Shown: positions 1 through 6,067 of the stretch, piece after piece
Layout of the letters: each line of letters begins with the position of its first letter
How positions within the stretch are numbered: the stretch's first letter is position 1
IMG/VR virus record: IMGVR_UViG_3300043464_000397
Location: 1 to 39,259 of that record
Source: a virus
Direction: 5' to 3' (one strand)
DNA length: 39,259 bases
The notes under the pieces: generated by a model
Told to the model about the DNA's origin: nothing
The model's database searches: none
What the model saw: the letters and a program-made list of their open reading frames with translations, nothing else
Made by a program: the position numbers and the translations under genes

Positions 1-127
1 AAAGCAATTATAATTCATGCCCCAGCAGGGACAGGAACATGCAAACTAGTATGGGTTGACATCAAAGAAGGATGGAAAGGTGTACAGTTTGCAATGAAAG
101 TAAGACAGTGGCGTGACCAGAAGGGTC
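1..127. repeat. Direct terminal repeat, left copy
   Basis: Identical base for base to 39133-39259. The reading frame of the nuclease gene is preserved when the two copies are overlapped. The repeat lies inside a coding gene, and 127 is a common largest assembly k-mer. It is therefore best read as the overlap left when a circular or circularly permuted genome is assembled, not as a biological terminal repeat, though the latter cannot be excluded from sequence alone. Confidence 0.95.
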
Positions 128-165
128 TAGCCACTCCATTTGAGCAAGGAGAAGATAGTGCCTAG
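1..165 (+). CDS. Cas4/RecB-type exonuclease, C-terminal part (continues from 38515)
   Basis: This is the 3' end of the gene that begins at 38515. Reading in frame from base 1 gives the last 54 residues, ending with TAG at 163-165. Joined across the repeat, the protein has 260 residues. The segment holds the C-terminal strands and helices after the catalytic core (for example VWVDIKEGWKGVQFAMK) and ends in an acidic tail. It overlaps the start of the next gene by 8 bases. The break is an effect of where the circle was opened, not a truncation. Confidence 0.9.
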   Translation, partial: KAIIIHAPAGTGTCKLVWVDIKEGWKGVQFAMKVRQWRDQKGLATPFEQGEDSA

Positions 166-610
166 CACAGAAGCACCAATCAGTATCACAGTAAAGACAC
201 CAGCAGGTAGCCTAGTAACAGTCCGCGCAGAAAGCGGAGATGAACTAGACAACATCATTGCACTATCAGTGCATGCCATTGCATCAGCAGCACAGGAACT
301 AGAGTCAGCAGTACGCGGTACTCCAACCCCAACAGCACAGTCAGTAGCAGCAGCGTTCAATGGCAACATCATTGAAACAGGAACAACAATTCCTGCCCAA
401 GAATATGCACCAGCACCAACTCAAATCATTGGTGGACGCAATTGTCCACACGGTAAGATGACTGCAATTCAAGGTATGGGTAAAGATGGTAAGCCATACA
501 AGGGTTGGTTTTGTCCAGCACCTAAAGGTGCTTTCGACAAGTGTAAGAACCAATACGTAACAGTTCAGTCACCTGAATGGAACACCTTTGTTCCAGAACA
601 GATTAAGTGA
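158..610 (+). CDS. Zn-ribbon protein, possible ssDNA-binding/recombination partner
   Basis: The start is set at GTG 158 because AAGGAG at 146-151 lies six bases upstream; a TTG at 140 in the same frame has no ribosome site. The protein has about 150 residues. Its first half is a predicted beta/alpha segment rich in Ala, Thr and Ser. Its last 50 residues carry a Cys cluster, NCPHGKM...GWFCPAPKGAFDKC, that looks like a zinc ribbon. The gene overlaps the exonuclease upstream and abuts the helicase-like gene downstream. That position suggests a role in recombination or replication, perhaps binding single strands made by the exonuclease. I do not recognise a named family, so the function is inferred from context. 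Confidence 0.75.
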   Translation: MPSTEAPISITVKTPAGSLVTVRAESGDELDNIIALSVHAIASAAQELESAVRGTPTPTAQSVAAAFNGNIIETGTTIPAQEYAPAPTQIIGGRNCPHGKMTAIQGMGKDGKPYKGWFCPAPKGAFDKCKNQYVTVQSPEWNTFVPEQIK

Positions 611-1422
611 AGACCCTCAAACGCTCTATAAATAAAGCAGAGGTGGGTGGCGAACCGTTGCCACCTGCCTTTGCTGCATTTGAAAGGGCTGGTATTATTC
701 TGCGTCGAGCAGAAGTAACTGTAATCGCTGGCACTCCAGGTGCAGGCAAGTCATCAGTTGCATTGTCTATTGCTGCAAAAACAAAACATCCGACACTTTA
801 CTTTTCAGCAGATACCAATGCACACACAATGGCTATGCGCTTGATTGCCATGACTGGCAAGATGACACAGACAGCAGCAGAAAGTTTGCTAAAGAATAAC
901 CCAGACAAGTCACATGAAATACTGCAACTCAACAATCATTTGTTCTGGTCATTTGAATCTAGCCCTACACTCAAGGACTTAGATGATGAAGTCTCAGCAT
1001 TTGAAACTGTATGGGGTAAGAGTCCTACCTTGATTGTGGTAGACAACCTAATGGATGTAGCAATGGATGGGTATGATGAGTTCGGTGCAATGCGTGCCGT
1101 TATGAAAGAACTTAAGTACCTAGCCAGAGATACCAACGCAGCAGTGTTGGTACTACATCATACTAAAGAAGGCTTTGATGGCTATCCTTGTCAGCCGCGT
1201 AGTGCAGTGCAGGGCATGGTCAATCAGATACCAGCAATGGTACTTACAATCGGACAGATGAAACAGGGAGACGAAACATTCTTATGCGTAGCCCCAGTTA
1301 AAAACAGATACGGACGGGCTGACCAGACAGGCAGTAACTATGTTACTCTGTCATTTAATCCTGAGTCTATGTACTTAGAAGATGTAGCAGTTAGATACCA
1401 ACAGGAAGAAGTATTACAATGA
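607..1422 (+). CDS. DnaB/RecA-fold ATPase, likely replicative helicase
   Basis: The 271-residue protein has a RecA-type P-loop ATPase fold. Walker A is at residues 41-50 (AGTPGAGKSS). Walker B is at 142-147 (LIVVDN). A sensor-like LVLHHTKE stretch near 181-188 and the sequence SAVQGMVNQIPAMVLTI match the DnaB C-terminal/AAA_25 group. There is no DnaB N-terminal domain, so the protein is shorter than cellular DnaB (about 450 residues). It probably unwinds or remodels DNA at the phage fork together with the primase at 2005-2842. It starts at GTG 607, overlapping the previous stop by four bases, with only a weak ribosome site, so coupling to the upstream gene is likely. A RadA/KaiC-like recombination ATPase is the alternative. 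Confidence 0.8.
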   Translation: MKTLKRSINKAEVGGEPLPPAFAAFERAGIILRRAEVTVIAGTPGAGKSSVALSIAAKTKHPTLYFSADTNAHTMAMRLIAMTGKMTQTAAESLLKNNPDKSHEILQLNNHLFWSFESSPTLKDLDDEVSAFETVWGKSPTLIVVDNLMDVAMDGYDEFGAMRAVMKELKYLARDTNAAVLVLHHTKEGFDGYPCQPRSAVQGMVNQIPAMVLTIGQMKQGDETFLCVAPVKNRYGRADQTGSNYVTLSFNPESMYLEDVAVRYQQEEVLQ

Positions 1423-1544
1423 CAAAATATACTATCACTGTACAAGTAGACCAACAATGGTTTGATATTCTTGGACAAATTACACGCCATCAAGATGGTT
1501 TTGTATGGGAAACAGTAAAGGAGTTAGTAAATGCCGAAGTATGA
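1419..1544 (+). CDS. Small hypothetical protein (41 aa)
   Basis: The ATG overlaps the TGA of the helicase gene (ATGA), the typical junction of coupled genes here. The 41-residue product begins MTKYTITVQVDQQWFDILGQ, with a beta strand followed by a probable helix. It ends 14 bases inside the next small gene. No family is recognised. The tight packing and lack of any other frame in this stretch support it as a real gene. Confidence 0.6.
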   Translation: MTKYTITVQVDQQWFDILGQITRHQDGFVWETVKELVNAEV

Positions 1545-1674
1545 AATTATTTATGAAAAGAATAAAACAAAAGTTATCCGTGCATCTAACATTGATATCG
1601 CACGTGTACGTGCAGAAAAAGGTGAAAGCAATGGATGGGTTATTGCTATCATTACAGAGCAAGATAAAGAATGA
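1531..1674 (+). CDS. Small hypothetical protein (47 aa)
   Basis: AAGGAG at 1518-1523 lies seven bases before ATG 1531, a strong ribosome site. The 47-residue product begins MPKYEIIYEKNKTKVIRASN and ends WVIAIITEQDKE, giving a likely beta-alpha-beta fold. It overlaps the previous small gene by 14 bases and the resolvase gene by four (ATGA). The function is unknown; it sits in the replication block. Confidence 0.65.
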   Translation: MPKYEIIYEKNKTKVIRASNIDIARVRAEKGESNGWVIAIITEQDKE

Positions 1675-2015
1675 GTACAGCAGCCAAGCGTAAAGGCAGC
1701 AAGGCAGAAGCAGATGCTGTCAAGTGGTTAAAGGTCAATGGCTTTCCATATGCAGACCGCAGAATCGCAGGAGCACAACTAGACAAAGGTGATATCAGCG
1801 GTGTGAATGGAGTGACCATCGAGGTTAAAGACCACGTCCGCATGGACTTGAGCGCTTGGGTGAAAGAGTTAGAGGTAGAGATTAAGAACGACAACGCGTG
1901 GACTGGGACAGTTCTACATAAGCGCAGAGGTAAGTCAGATGTTGGCGAGTGGTATTGCACAATGCCAGCCAGCATTTGGCTTGCCCTAATCAGAAAGGCA
2001 ATGGGTGAAACATAG
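1671..2015 (+). CDS. PD-(D/E)XK nuclease, Holliday-junction-resolvase-like
   Basis: The 114-residue protein has the layout of small archaeal Hjc-type or phage resolvases. There is an N-terminal helix with KGSKAEADAVKWL (candidate Glu13), then KGDISG with Asp41, then TIEVKDH with Glu51 and Lys53 as the E-x-K signature. These residues would bind the metal ions that cleave branched DNA. It starts at ATG 1671, overlapping the previous stop. A likely role is trimming recombination or replication intermediates before packaging. A VRR-NUC-like or general structure-specific nuclease is also possible. Confidence 0.75.
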   Translation: MSTAAKRKGSKAEADAVKWLKVNGFPYADRRIAGAQLDKGDISGVNGVTIEVKDHVRMDLSAWVKELEVEIKNDNAWTGTVLHKRRGKSDVGEWYCTMPASIWLALIRKAMGET

Positions 2016-2379
2016 TATCGCGGACTACTTAAGATATGTAGGCGCAGCCGTGCCTGCTGAGGGACACGGCTGGCGCAAAATTAAGTGTCCATTTCATGCG
2101 GACAGTCATGCATCAGCAGGTATTAACTTTGAAGAAAACAGATTCAAATGCCACGGATGTGGTGTTGGTGGAGATGTATACGATTTAATTATGCATAGAG
2201 AAGGAGGTAACTACAGTGAGGCTGTCAAGTTCGCACAGACAATTTCTCTTACAGGCGACGCACCAGTACGCAAAACAGATTCATCTAGCAACAGAGTATC
2301 TAGCAACACGCAATCTCTCGGTCGACGAGGCGCAACGCTTTCATCTTGGAGTAGTAAAGGACGCTCTTCCAGGTCATGA
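2005..2379 (+). CDS. Primase N-terminal part: CHC2 zinc-finger domain
   Basis: Residues 20-57 form a clear CHC2 primase zinc finger: Cys28, His31 (CPFH), Cys49 and Cys52 (CHGCG), followed by GGDVYDLI. This module recognises template DNA in DnaG-type primases. The start is GTG 2005, overlapping the resolvase gene by 11 bases. Primase-like sequence continues to about residue 90 (VRK). The remaining 34 residues are Ser/Arg-rich and look like out-of-frame reading of the TOPRIM part, which lies in the +1 frame. The functional protein is thus either this fragment working with the product of 2216-2842, or a fusion of about 278 residues made by a +1 shift at AAAA 2272-2275. Confidence 0.8.
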   Translation: MKHSIADYLRYVGAAVPAEGHGWRKIKCPFHADSHASAGINFEENRFKCHGCGVGGDVYDLIMHREGGNYSEAVKFAQTISLTGDAPVRKTDSSSNRVSSNTQSLGRRGATLSSWSSKGRSSRS

Positions 2380-2842
2380 ACAGTACACAGGGAGGCTAGC
2401 AATACCCTACATAACACCATCAGGTGTAGTTGATATTAGATTCAGAGCGATAGGTAATGCTGACCCAAAGTATATGGGTATGCCAGGTGCTAAGACCAGC
2501 ATGTTCAATGCACAAGTAGTTCTTACTGCATCAGATTATATCTGTGTGACAGAGGGAGAGATAGATTGCATTACAGTTAGTGTCAAGACTAACCATCCAG
2601 CCGTAGGTATTCCAGGGGCCAACAATTGGAAACCGTTTTACTCTAAGATATTAGATGACTTCGATACAGTAATTGTATTAGCAGATGGTGATACAGCAGG
2701 TATGGATTTTGGCAAAAAGGTTAGCCGAGAGTTAAGTAATGTTAATATAGTACAGATGCCAGAAGGGCATGATGTAAACAGCATAGTAATGCTAGAGGGG
2801 GCAGAGTTTATTAATGAGCGAATCCGAAAATGCATTTCTTAA
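2216..2842 (+). CDS. Primase C-terminal part: TOPRIM domain
   Basis: This 208-residue frame carries the primase core. LATEYLATRNLSVDEAQRF and FHLGVV are typical of the DnaG linker and fold. The TOPRIM signature follows: Glu113 in TEGEID and Asp157/Asp159 in LADGDTAG. It starts at GTG 2216, eight bases after a near-perfect ribosome site, AAGGAGG at 2201-2207, so it could be translated on its own. It overlaps the zinc-finger frame by 164 bases, and its first 20 residues do not look like primase. The function is RNA primer synthesis on the lagging strand, with the ATPase at 607 as probable partner. A one-base assembly error that splits a single gene is the main alternative. Confidence 0.85.
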   Translation: MRLSSSHRQFLLQATHQYAKQIHLATEYLATRNLSVDEAQRFHLGVVKDALPGHEQYTGRLAIPYITPSGVVDIRFRAIGNADPKYMGMPGAKTSMFNAQVVLTASDYICVTEGEIDCITVSVKTNHPAVGIPGANNWKPFYSKILDDFDTVIVLADGDTAGMDFGKKVSRELSNVNIVQMPEGHDVNSIVMLEGAEFINERIRKCIS

Positions 2843-3128
2843 TAACGGTGAAGATGTATGGGAGTTCATCAAGGAACATCCTAGATACATAGGCATACCA
2901 ATCTCCAACAGCAAAGGATTAGATATCCTTAATGCGTTAAGAGATGTATGGATAGCAAACAAAGTAGACCACGATAAAGCAAACAGCATGCTAACTATGC
3001 TGGCAGCCGTGCTAGTATCGTCAGAGGCAGGGCATGGAGATGAGATTGTAGAAGAAGTGTTAGTGCAAGAAGCAATGATGGACTTTGAAGAACAGGCTAA
3101 GGAGATACTAAATGAAAGACCTGAATAA
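2814..3128 (+). CDS. Hypothetical protein, mostly helical
   Basis: The 104-residue acidic protein has an N-terminal segment with HPRYIGIPIS and then long predicted helices (ILNALRDVWIANKV; TMLAAVLVSSEA). It ends with Glu-rich helices. It starts at ATG 2814 inside the end of the primase frame (29-base overlap). The ribosome site is poor, a GAGGGGG about 13 bases upstream, so coupling is likely. No catalytic motif or known family is seen. Its place between primase and the DUF1599 gene suggests a replication-linked role, no more. Confidence 0.7.
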   Translation: MSESENAFLNNGEDVWEFIKEHPRYIGIPISNSKGLDILNALRDVWIANKVDHDKANSMLTMLAAVLVSSEAGHGDEIVEEVLVQEAMMDFEEQAKEILNERPE

Positions 3129-3402
3129 TTTTGAAGATATATTAAATGAACTGCGTATAATTATGGTGCGTAAGCATCAAGACTACGGCCCATTTAACAT
3201 AGCCAATGCTCCAGGTGGTGCAATGAATGGACTACTTGTGCGTATGCACGACAAGATGGCACGATTAGAAAACCTTTACTACAAAAGTAGCGACACGCCC
3301 AACTATGAAAGTATTGAAGATACCTTTATTGACCTAGCAAACTATGCAATAATCGGACTATTGGTGCAAAGGCGACAATGGGAAGGCGTAGCAGAGGGAT
3401 AA
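3112..3402 (+). CDS. DUF1599/MazG-like nucleotide-associated protein
   Basis: The 96-residue protein matches the pattern of the DUF1599 family (nucleotide modification associated domain 1), related to MazG/dUTPase-type all-alpha pyrophosphohydrolases. It shows KHQDYGPFNIA near residue 21, RMHDKMARLENL near 44 and ESIEDTFIDLANYAIIG near 66. Acidic pairs in the last two segments could bind metal. In phages such proteins are thought to hydrolyse or sanitise nucleoside triphosphates; here that is inference from family. AAGGAG lies seven bases before ATG 3112, and the gene overlaps the previous one by 17 bases. Confidence 0.8.
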   Translation: MKDLNNFEDILNELRIIMVRKHQDYGPFNIANAPGGAMNGLLVRMHDKMARLENLYYKSSDTPNYESIEDTFIDLANYAIIGLLVQRRQWEGVAEG

Positions 3403-3403
3403 C

Positions 3404-4051
3404 GTGGACTACTTAGAAGAGTATGAGCAGATGGTTGTGGCTATTGCTGCCGAATACCAGCGCAAATACCCAATGACTGACCAGCAAGACATACAGCAAG
3501 TGCTGTGGATATGGTTTGTTAGTCACCCAGTTAAGTACAAAGAGTGGTCAGCACTACCAAGAAAAGACAAGGACAAACTCATAGCCAAGTCTCTTCGCAA
3601 TAAAGCAATTACTTATTGTGAACGCGAGAAGGCACGGACGGTTGGCTATGAGTTGCTTGACCTCTACTACTACGATGCATCTGTTATCGAAGCGTTCTTA
3701 CCATCAATCATTGCTGAGTCGTATGAAATTCCAACTAAGATTAAAGACCTTAACTTTAAGTTCAACAAGTCAGAGGCTGCTAACGATGGCAACAACTGGT
3801 TAGTGCTTAGGTCTGATATTGCAGCAGCATATTATAAACTTTCAGAAGCAAAGCAATTTATTCTTAAAGTCAGGTTCACAGTGGACAATGTCGAGTGGAG
3901 TGAGACAGCCAAAGAGTTAGACACAACACCAGATGGCGCACGAATGAAAGTCCAAAGAACTATTGCATCTTTAATTAGAAATCTAGGCGGATGGAAGCCA
4001 CAGCCTGATGATGATTTAGTAGAGGCAGATGATGACGAACGAGGAGAATGA
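3404..4051 (+). CDS. Sigma-70-like factor (putative)
   Basis: The 215-residue protein has the outline of a compact sigma factor. An N-terminal helical part with MTDQQDIQQVLWIWFVSHP (about residues 24-42) resembles region 2. The C-terminal part, LSEAKQFILKVRF...WSETAKELDTTPDGARMKVQRTI (about 146-192), resembles the region 4 helix-turn-helix. A variable linker and an acidic tail complete it. If correct, it would redirect host RNA polymerase to late phage promoters, which would suit a gene near the end of the rightward arm. It starts at GTG 3404 with GAGGG five bases upstream. A plain HTH regulator is the alternative. Confidence 0.6.
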   Translation: MDYLEEYEQMVVAIAAEYQRKYPMTDQQDIQQVLWIWFVSHPVKYKEWSALPRKDKDKLIAKSLRNKAITYCEREKARTVGYELLDLYYYDASVIEAFLPSIIAESYEIPTKIKDLNFKFNKSEAANDGNNWLVLRSDIAAAYYKLSEAKQFILKVRFTVDNVEWSETAKELDTTPDGARMKVQRTIASLIRNLGGWKPQPDDDLVEADDDERGE

Positions 4052-4277
4052 TGTCGTTAAAGAAATCAGAGAGTTACTACATCCAACGGATTACTCACAC
4101 GCTATGGACTTGCGAGGAGAATCTATTGGAGATGTTTGCGTATGTGGAGGGGATGTATTTCATGCGCTTGTTGCGTTTGACCAAGGTGAAATATGCTTTT
4201 ATTTCCTTGATGGAGAGTGCGTTAACTGTGGGTCTATGGTCACACTCCCTCACCCAACGGGCCAGGAGTTTGACTAA
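4032..4277 (+). CDS. Small Cys-containing hypothetical protein (81 aa)
   Basis: Two ATGs at 4029 and 4032 compete; 4032 has the better spacing to GAGG at 4022-4025. The product is acidic, with CVCGG near residue 37 and ECVNCGSMVTLPHP near the end. Four cysteines in two CxC/CxxC pairs could hold a zinc ion. It overlaps the sigma-like gene by 20 bases and the FmdB gene by one. No family is recognised. A second open frame at 4048-4290 in this stretch lacks the cysteine pattern and a ribosome site. Confidence 0.7.
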   Translation: MTNEENDVVKEIRELLHPTDYSHAMDLRGESIGDVCVCGGDVFHALVAFDQGEICFYFLDGECVNCGSMVTLPHPTGQEFD

Positions 4278-4438
4278 TGCCACTGTTTGATTTCAAATGT
4301 AATTGTTGCTCAGATGTAATTGAAGTAAGCGAGAATATACCGCCAGCCTGCACAACTTGTGGTGAAATCATGCAGCGTATATGGTCAGCACCAGCAGTCA
4401 AGTTTAATGGCCCAGGCTTCTACTCAACAGGAGGATAG
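4277..4438 (+). CDS. FmdB-family zinc-ribbon protein
   Basis: The 53-residue product starts MPLFDFKCNCC and has a second pair CTTCG near residue 25. It ends RIWSAPAVKFNGPGFYSTGG, the characteristic FmdB_N pattern of a CxxC...CxxC ribbon followed by a W(S)AP..F.G.GFY tail. Such proteins are common in actinobacteria and their phages and are thought to be regulatory, without a firm biochemical role. AGGAG lies about eight bases upstream; the stop is directly followed by the WhiB start. Confidence 0.85.
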   Translation: MPLFDFKCNCCSDVIEVSENIPPACTTCGEIMQRIWSAPAVKFNGPGFYSTGG

Positions 4439-4705
4439 ATGGAATACCCAGATTGGCAAGGCACACCTAACTGCAGAAGTGTAGAGTCAGAGGAGTTCTT
4501 TGTACCAGATGGTAGTTCTACATATAGAGAAGTTAAGATGCTTAAGAAAATCTGTAGCAACTGTGAGGTTAAGAAACAGTGCTTAGACTACTCACTTAAG
4601 AACGCAGTCTTTGGATTCTGGGGTGGCACTACAGAATATGAACGTAAGTTAATGAGAAACAAACTCAACATTACAGCCAAGCCACTATACTTAGGATACC
4701 CATGA
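4439..4705 (+). CDS. whiB: WhiB-like Fe-S transcription factor
   Basis: The 88-residue protein has the four WhiB cysteines: Cys12, then Cys39-x2-Cys42-x5-Cys48, which ligate a [4Fe-4S] cluster. The family's turn motif follows as GFWGGTTEYER (residues 58-69), then a basic Lys/Arg segment for DNA contact. WhiB proteins are confined to Actinobacteria and their phages. They act by binding the housekeeping sigma factor region 4. Here it may reprogram host transcription or block superinfection, as shown for some mycobacteriophage WhiB proteins. AGGAGG precedes ATG 4439, and the stop overlaps the next ATG. Confidence 0.93.
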   Translation: MEYPDWQGTPNCRSVESEEFFVPDGSSTYREVKMLKKICSNCEVKKQCLDYSLKNAVFGFWGGTTEYERKLMRNKLNITAKPLYLGYP

Positions 4706-5076
4706 GCAAACTATCAGACTTCGACTTAGACCTAGCAAAGGGACATGAAGGAGAAGGGTTAGTAGAACAACTACTAACAGGTGGCAAGACAGTAGAAGTA
4801 AAGACAGATTTGAAATGGAAAGATACTGGCAACCTATACATTGAGACAGTTTGCTGGTCACACAACAATGAGAATTGGTATCTATCAGGGCTATCTAGTA
4901 CTAAGGCAGAATACTGGGCCTTCGTATTAGAAGGGGCAACCCTCTTGATACCAACGGAGATACTGAAGCAGGTAGTAACGGTTCGGGGAAGAGCCATTAC
5001 TTGCAACATACCTCCGAACCCTAGTAAGGGCTACCTTATTAAGGTTGAAGACATACTTTCTGCCCTGCAGAAATAG
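4702..5076 (+). CDS. PD-(D/E)XK-like putative endonuclease
   Basis: The 124-residue product has GHEGEGLVEQLL near residue 14 and TVEVKTD at 30-36, with Glu32 and Lys34 as an E-x-K core. TGNLYIE follows, a layout seen in small restriction-like nucleases (helix with Glu, then two catalytic strands). DNA cleavage or host-DNA degradation is plausible, but the upstream acidic residue is uncertain. It is the last gene of the rightward arm; its stop is three bases before the bidirectional terminator stem. Confidence 0.6.
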   Translation: MSKLSDFDLDLAKGHEGEGLVEQLLTGGKTVEVKTDLKWKDTGNLYIETVCWSHNNENWYLSGLSSTKAEYWAFVLEGATLLIPTEILKQVVTVRGRAITCNIPPNPSKGYLIKVEDILSALQK

Positions 5077-5079
5077 AAA

Positions 5080-5120
5080 AAACCCCCCGCGCTGGTAGGG
5101 GAAACCAGAACGGGGGGTTT
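5080..5120. terminator. Bidirectional intrinsic terminator between converging arms
   Basis: AAACCCCCC at 5080-5088 pairs with GGGGGGTTT at 5112-5120, and inside it CTGGT (5092-5096) pairs with ACCAG (5104-5108). An A run on the left and T run on the right give a U tract in both directions. It lies exactly where the early rightward genes and late leftward genes meet. Confidence 0.92.
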
Positions 5121-5131
5121 ACTGTCTCTAT

Positions 5132-5147
5132 GGGGCTGCTAAGCCCC
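5132..5147. terminator. Second short hairpin, possible back-up terminator
   Basis: GGGGCT (5132-5137) pairs with AGCCCC (5142-5147) around a GCTA loop. No real T run follows on either strand, so it may only assist the stronger terminator beside it or protect the 3' end of the holin transcript. Confidence 0.4.
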
Positions 5148-5158
5148 TTAAATGGGTA

Positions 5159-5344
5159 CTACTTTGAACCGCGACCAAACTCTGGGGCAGAGTTATCTAG
5201 CCACTTGAGTAATGGACCAGCAAAGCCAGCGATTGCTGCCATTGCTAAGGTCTTTAGGTCTGTCTCTCCTGCAAGGTAAAGTGCTACAGCAGATGCTGCT
5301 GCTGCACGGAACCAAGTAAGTGATAGTTGTTTGAATTGCTCCAT
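5159..5344 (-). CDS. Holin (putative)
   Basis: The 61-residue product has a membrane-spanning stretch at about residues 11-26 (WFRAAAASAVALYLAG) and a second hydrophobic helix at about 33-47 (LAMAAIAGFAGPLLKWL). The ends are charged. Size, two helices and position right after the endolysin fit a small phage holin, which would form membrane holes that release the endolysin. AGGAGG lies four bases before the ATG. It is the last gene of the leftward arm. Confidence 0.75.
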   Translation of the reverse strand: MEQFKQLSLTWFRAAAASAVALYLAGETDLKTLAMAAIAGFAGPLLKWLDNSAPEFGRGSK

Positions 5345-5360
5345 TATTCCTCCTAGGGGA

Positions 5361-5864
5361 TTAGGATTTTGTACTGTGCAATTTGCAGCAAGTACAAACT
5401 TGTTTTGTATATGCTTTCTTAGCAGGTACTGGTGTTACTTTAGCAATAACTTGACTGATAATCTTTGGTTGGTTCAACCACCAAAACCATGGAGAAGTAT
5501 CGGCAGAGCAAGCAGCATCAATAGAAATATGTAGATGCTTGTTATGAGGATTACTCCCAGTGTATCGTCTGTTTCCTTGTTTAGCCTTTTCTTTAGACCA
5601 TATCTTGCCTTTGAAGATAAGGTAAGTAACCCGCTTATCTTCTTTAAGTTTTTCAAAAATGTCAGCACAATCAATTCCATTCTTAGGGTCATGAGTTAAA
5701 TCAACGGCAAGTCCTGTGTTATGGTCGCTGTTGGGGTTCTGTGCCTGATGCGCTCTCGACGGCAGAAGTCCATCGGATGCTTTCATACGAGATGGCGCTA
5801 TCGCTGTGGCTTGTCGAAGGACAGCAATAGCGGCAGGTGTGGCTCTCTTGACAACATTCTTCAT
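5361..5864 (-). CDS. Endolysin, peptidase M15 (D-Ala-D-Ala carboxypeptidase type)
   Basis: The 167-residue protein has the M15 zinc site: SDHNTGLAVDL with His48 and Asp55, and later HLHIS with His112. These ligands and the GLAVD turn define VanY/L-alanyl-D-glutamate peptidase-like enzymes that cut peptidoglycan stem peptides. There is no signal peptide, so export would depend on the holin. The last 35 residues (Pro/Lys-rich, ending CTCCKLHSTKS) may be a short wall-binding tail. The ATG overlaps the stop of the upstream membrane protein (ATGA), and the holin follows 16 bases later. Confidence 0.88.
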   Translation of the reverse strand: MKNVVKRATPAAIAVLRQATAIAPSRMKASDGLLPSRAHQAQNPNSDHNTGLAVDLTHDPKNGIDCADIFEKLKEDKRVTYLIFKGKIWSKEKAKQGNRRYTGSNPHNKHLHISIDAACSADTSPWFWWLNQPKIISQVIAKVTPVPAKKAYTKQVCTCCKLHSTKS

Positions 5865-6067
5865 TCATTCTTCCCTCTTTGTAACATCATTTGGTAGAGA
5901 ACTTCTACCTTTGTTTCTAATCTAGTAACAGAATCTTTGACACTTGAACCACCATTAGGCTTAAGTTCATTAAGATAGTGCTTAACCATCCAGCGTACCG
6001 CTGCAGCAAAGCCACCTATAATTGTCATTACAGCAACAGCAACGGTTGCATAGTCTTGTGCTTGCAT
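5861..6067 (-). CDS. Small membrane protein, second holin or lysis accessory
   Basis: The 68-residue product has one N-terminal transmembrane helix at about residues 7-26 (TVAVAVMTIIGGFAAAVRW). A C-terminal heptad-like helix with VTRLETKVEVLYQMML follows, probably a coiled coil on the cytoplasmic side. This one-helix plus coiled-coil design is common in actinophage lysis cassettes, where such proteins act as a second holin or regulator. AAGGA lies upstream of the ATG, which overlaps the TAA of the 750-aa gene (TAATG). Confidence 0.7.
   Translation of the reverse strand: MQAQDYATVAVAVMTIIGGFAAAVRWMVKHYLNELKPNGGSSVKDSVTRLETKVEVLYQMMLQRGKNE

Noticed and set aside
1-127. True short terminal repeats of a linear genome
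   Set aside because: The length equals a common assembly k-mer, the repeat is within a gene, and the frame closes perfectly; read coverage would be needed to prove otherwise.
140-157. Longer N-terminus from TTG 140 for the zinc-ribbon protein
   Set aside because: No ribosome site before it, while AAGGAG at 146-151 is correctly spaced for GTG 158.
4048-4290. Overlapping frame coding 80 aa
   Set aside because: It has no ribosome site, runs into the FmdB gene, and lacks the Cys pattern of the frame at 4032-4277.
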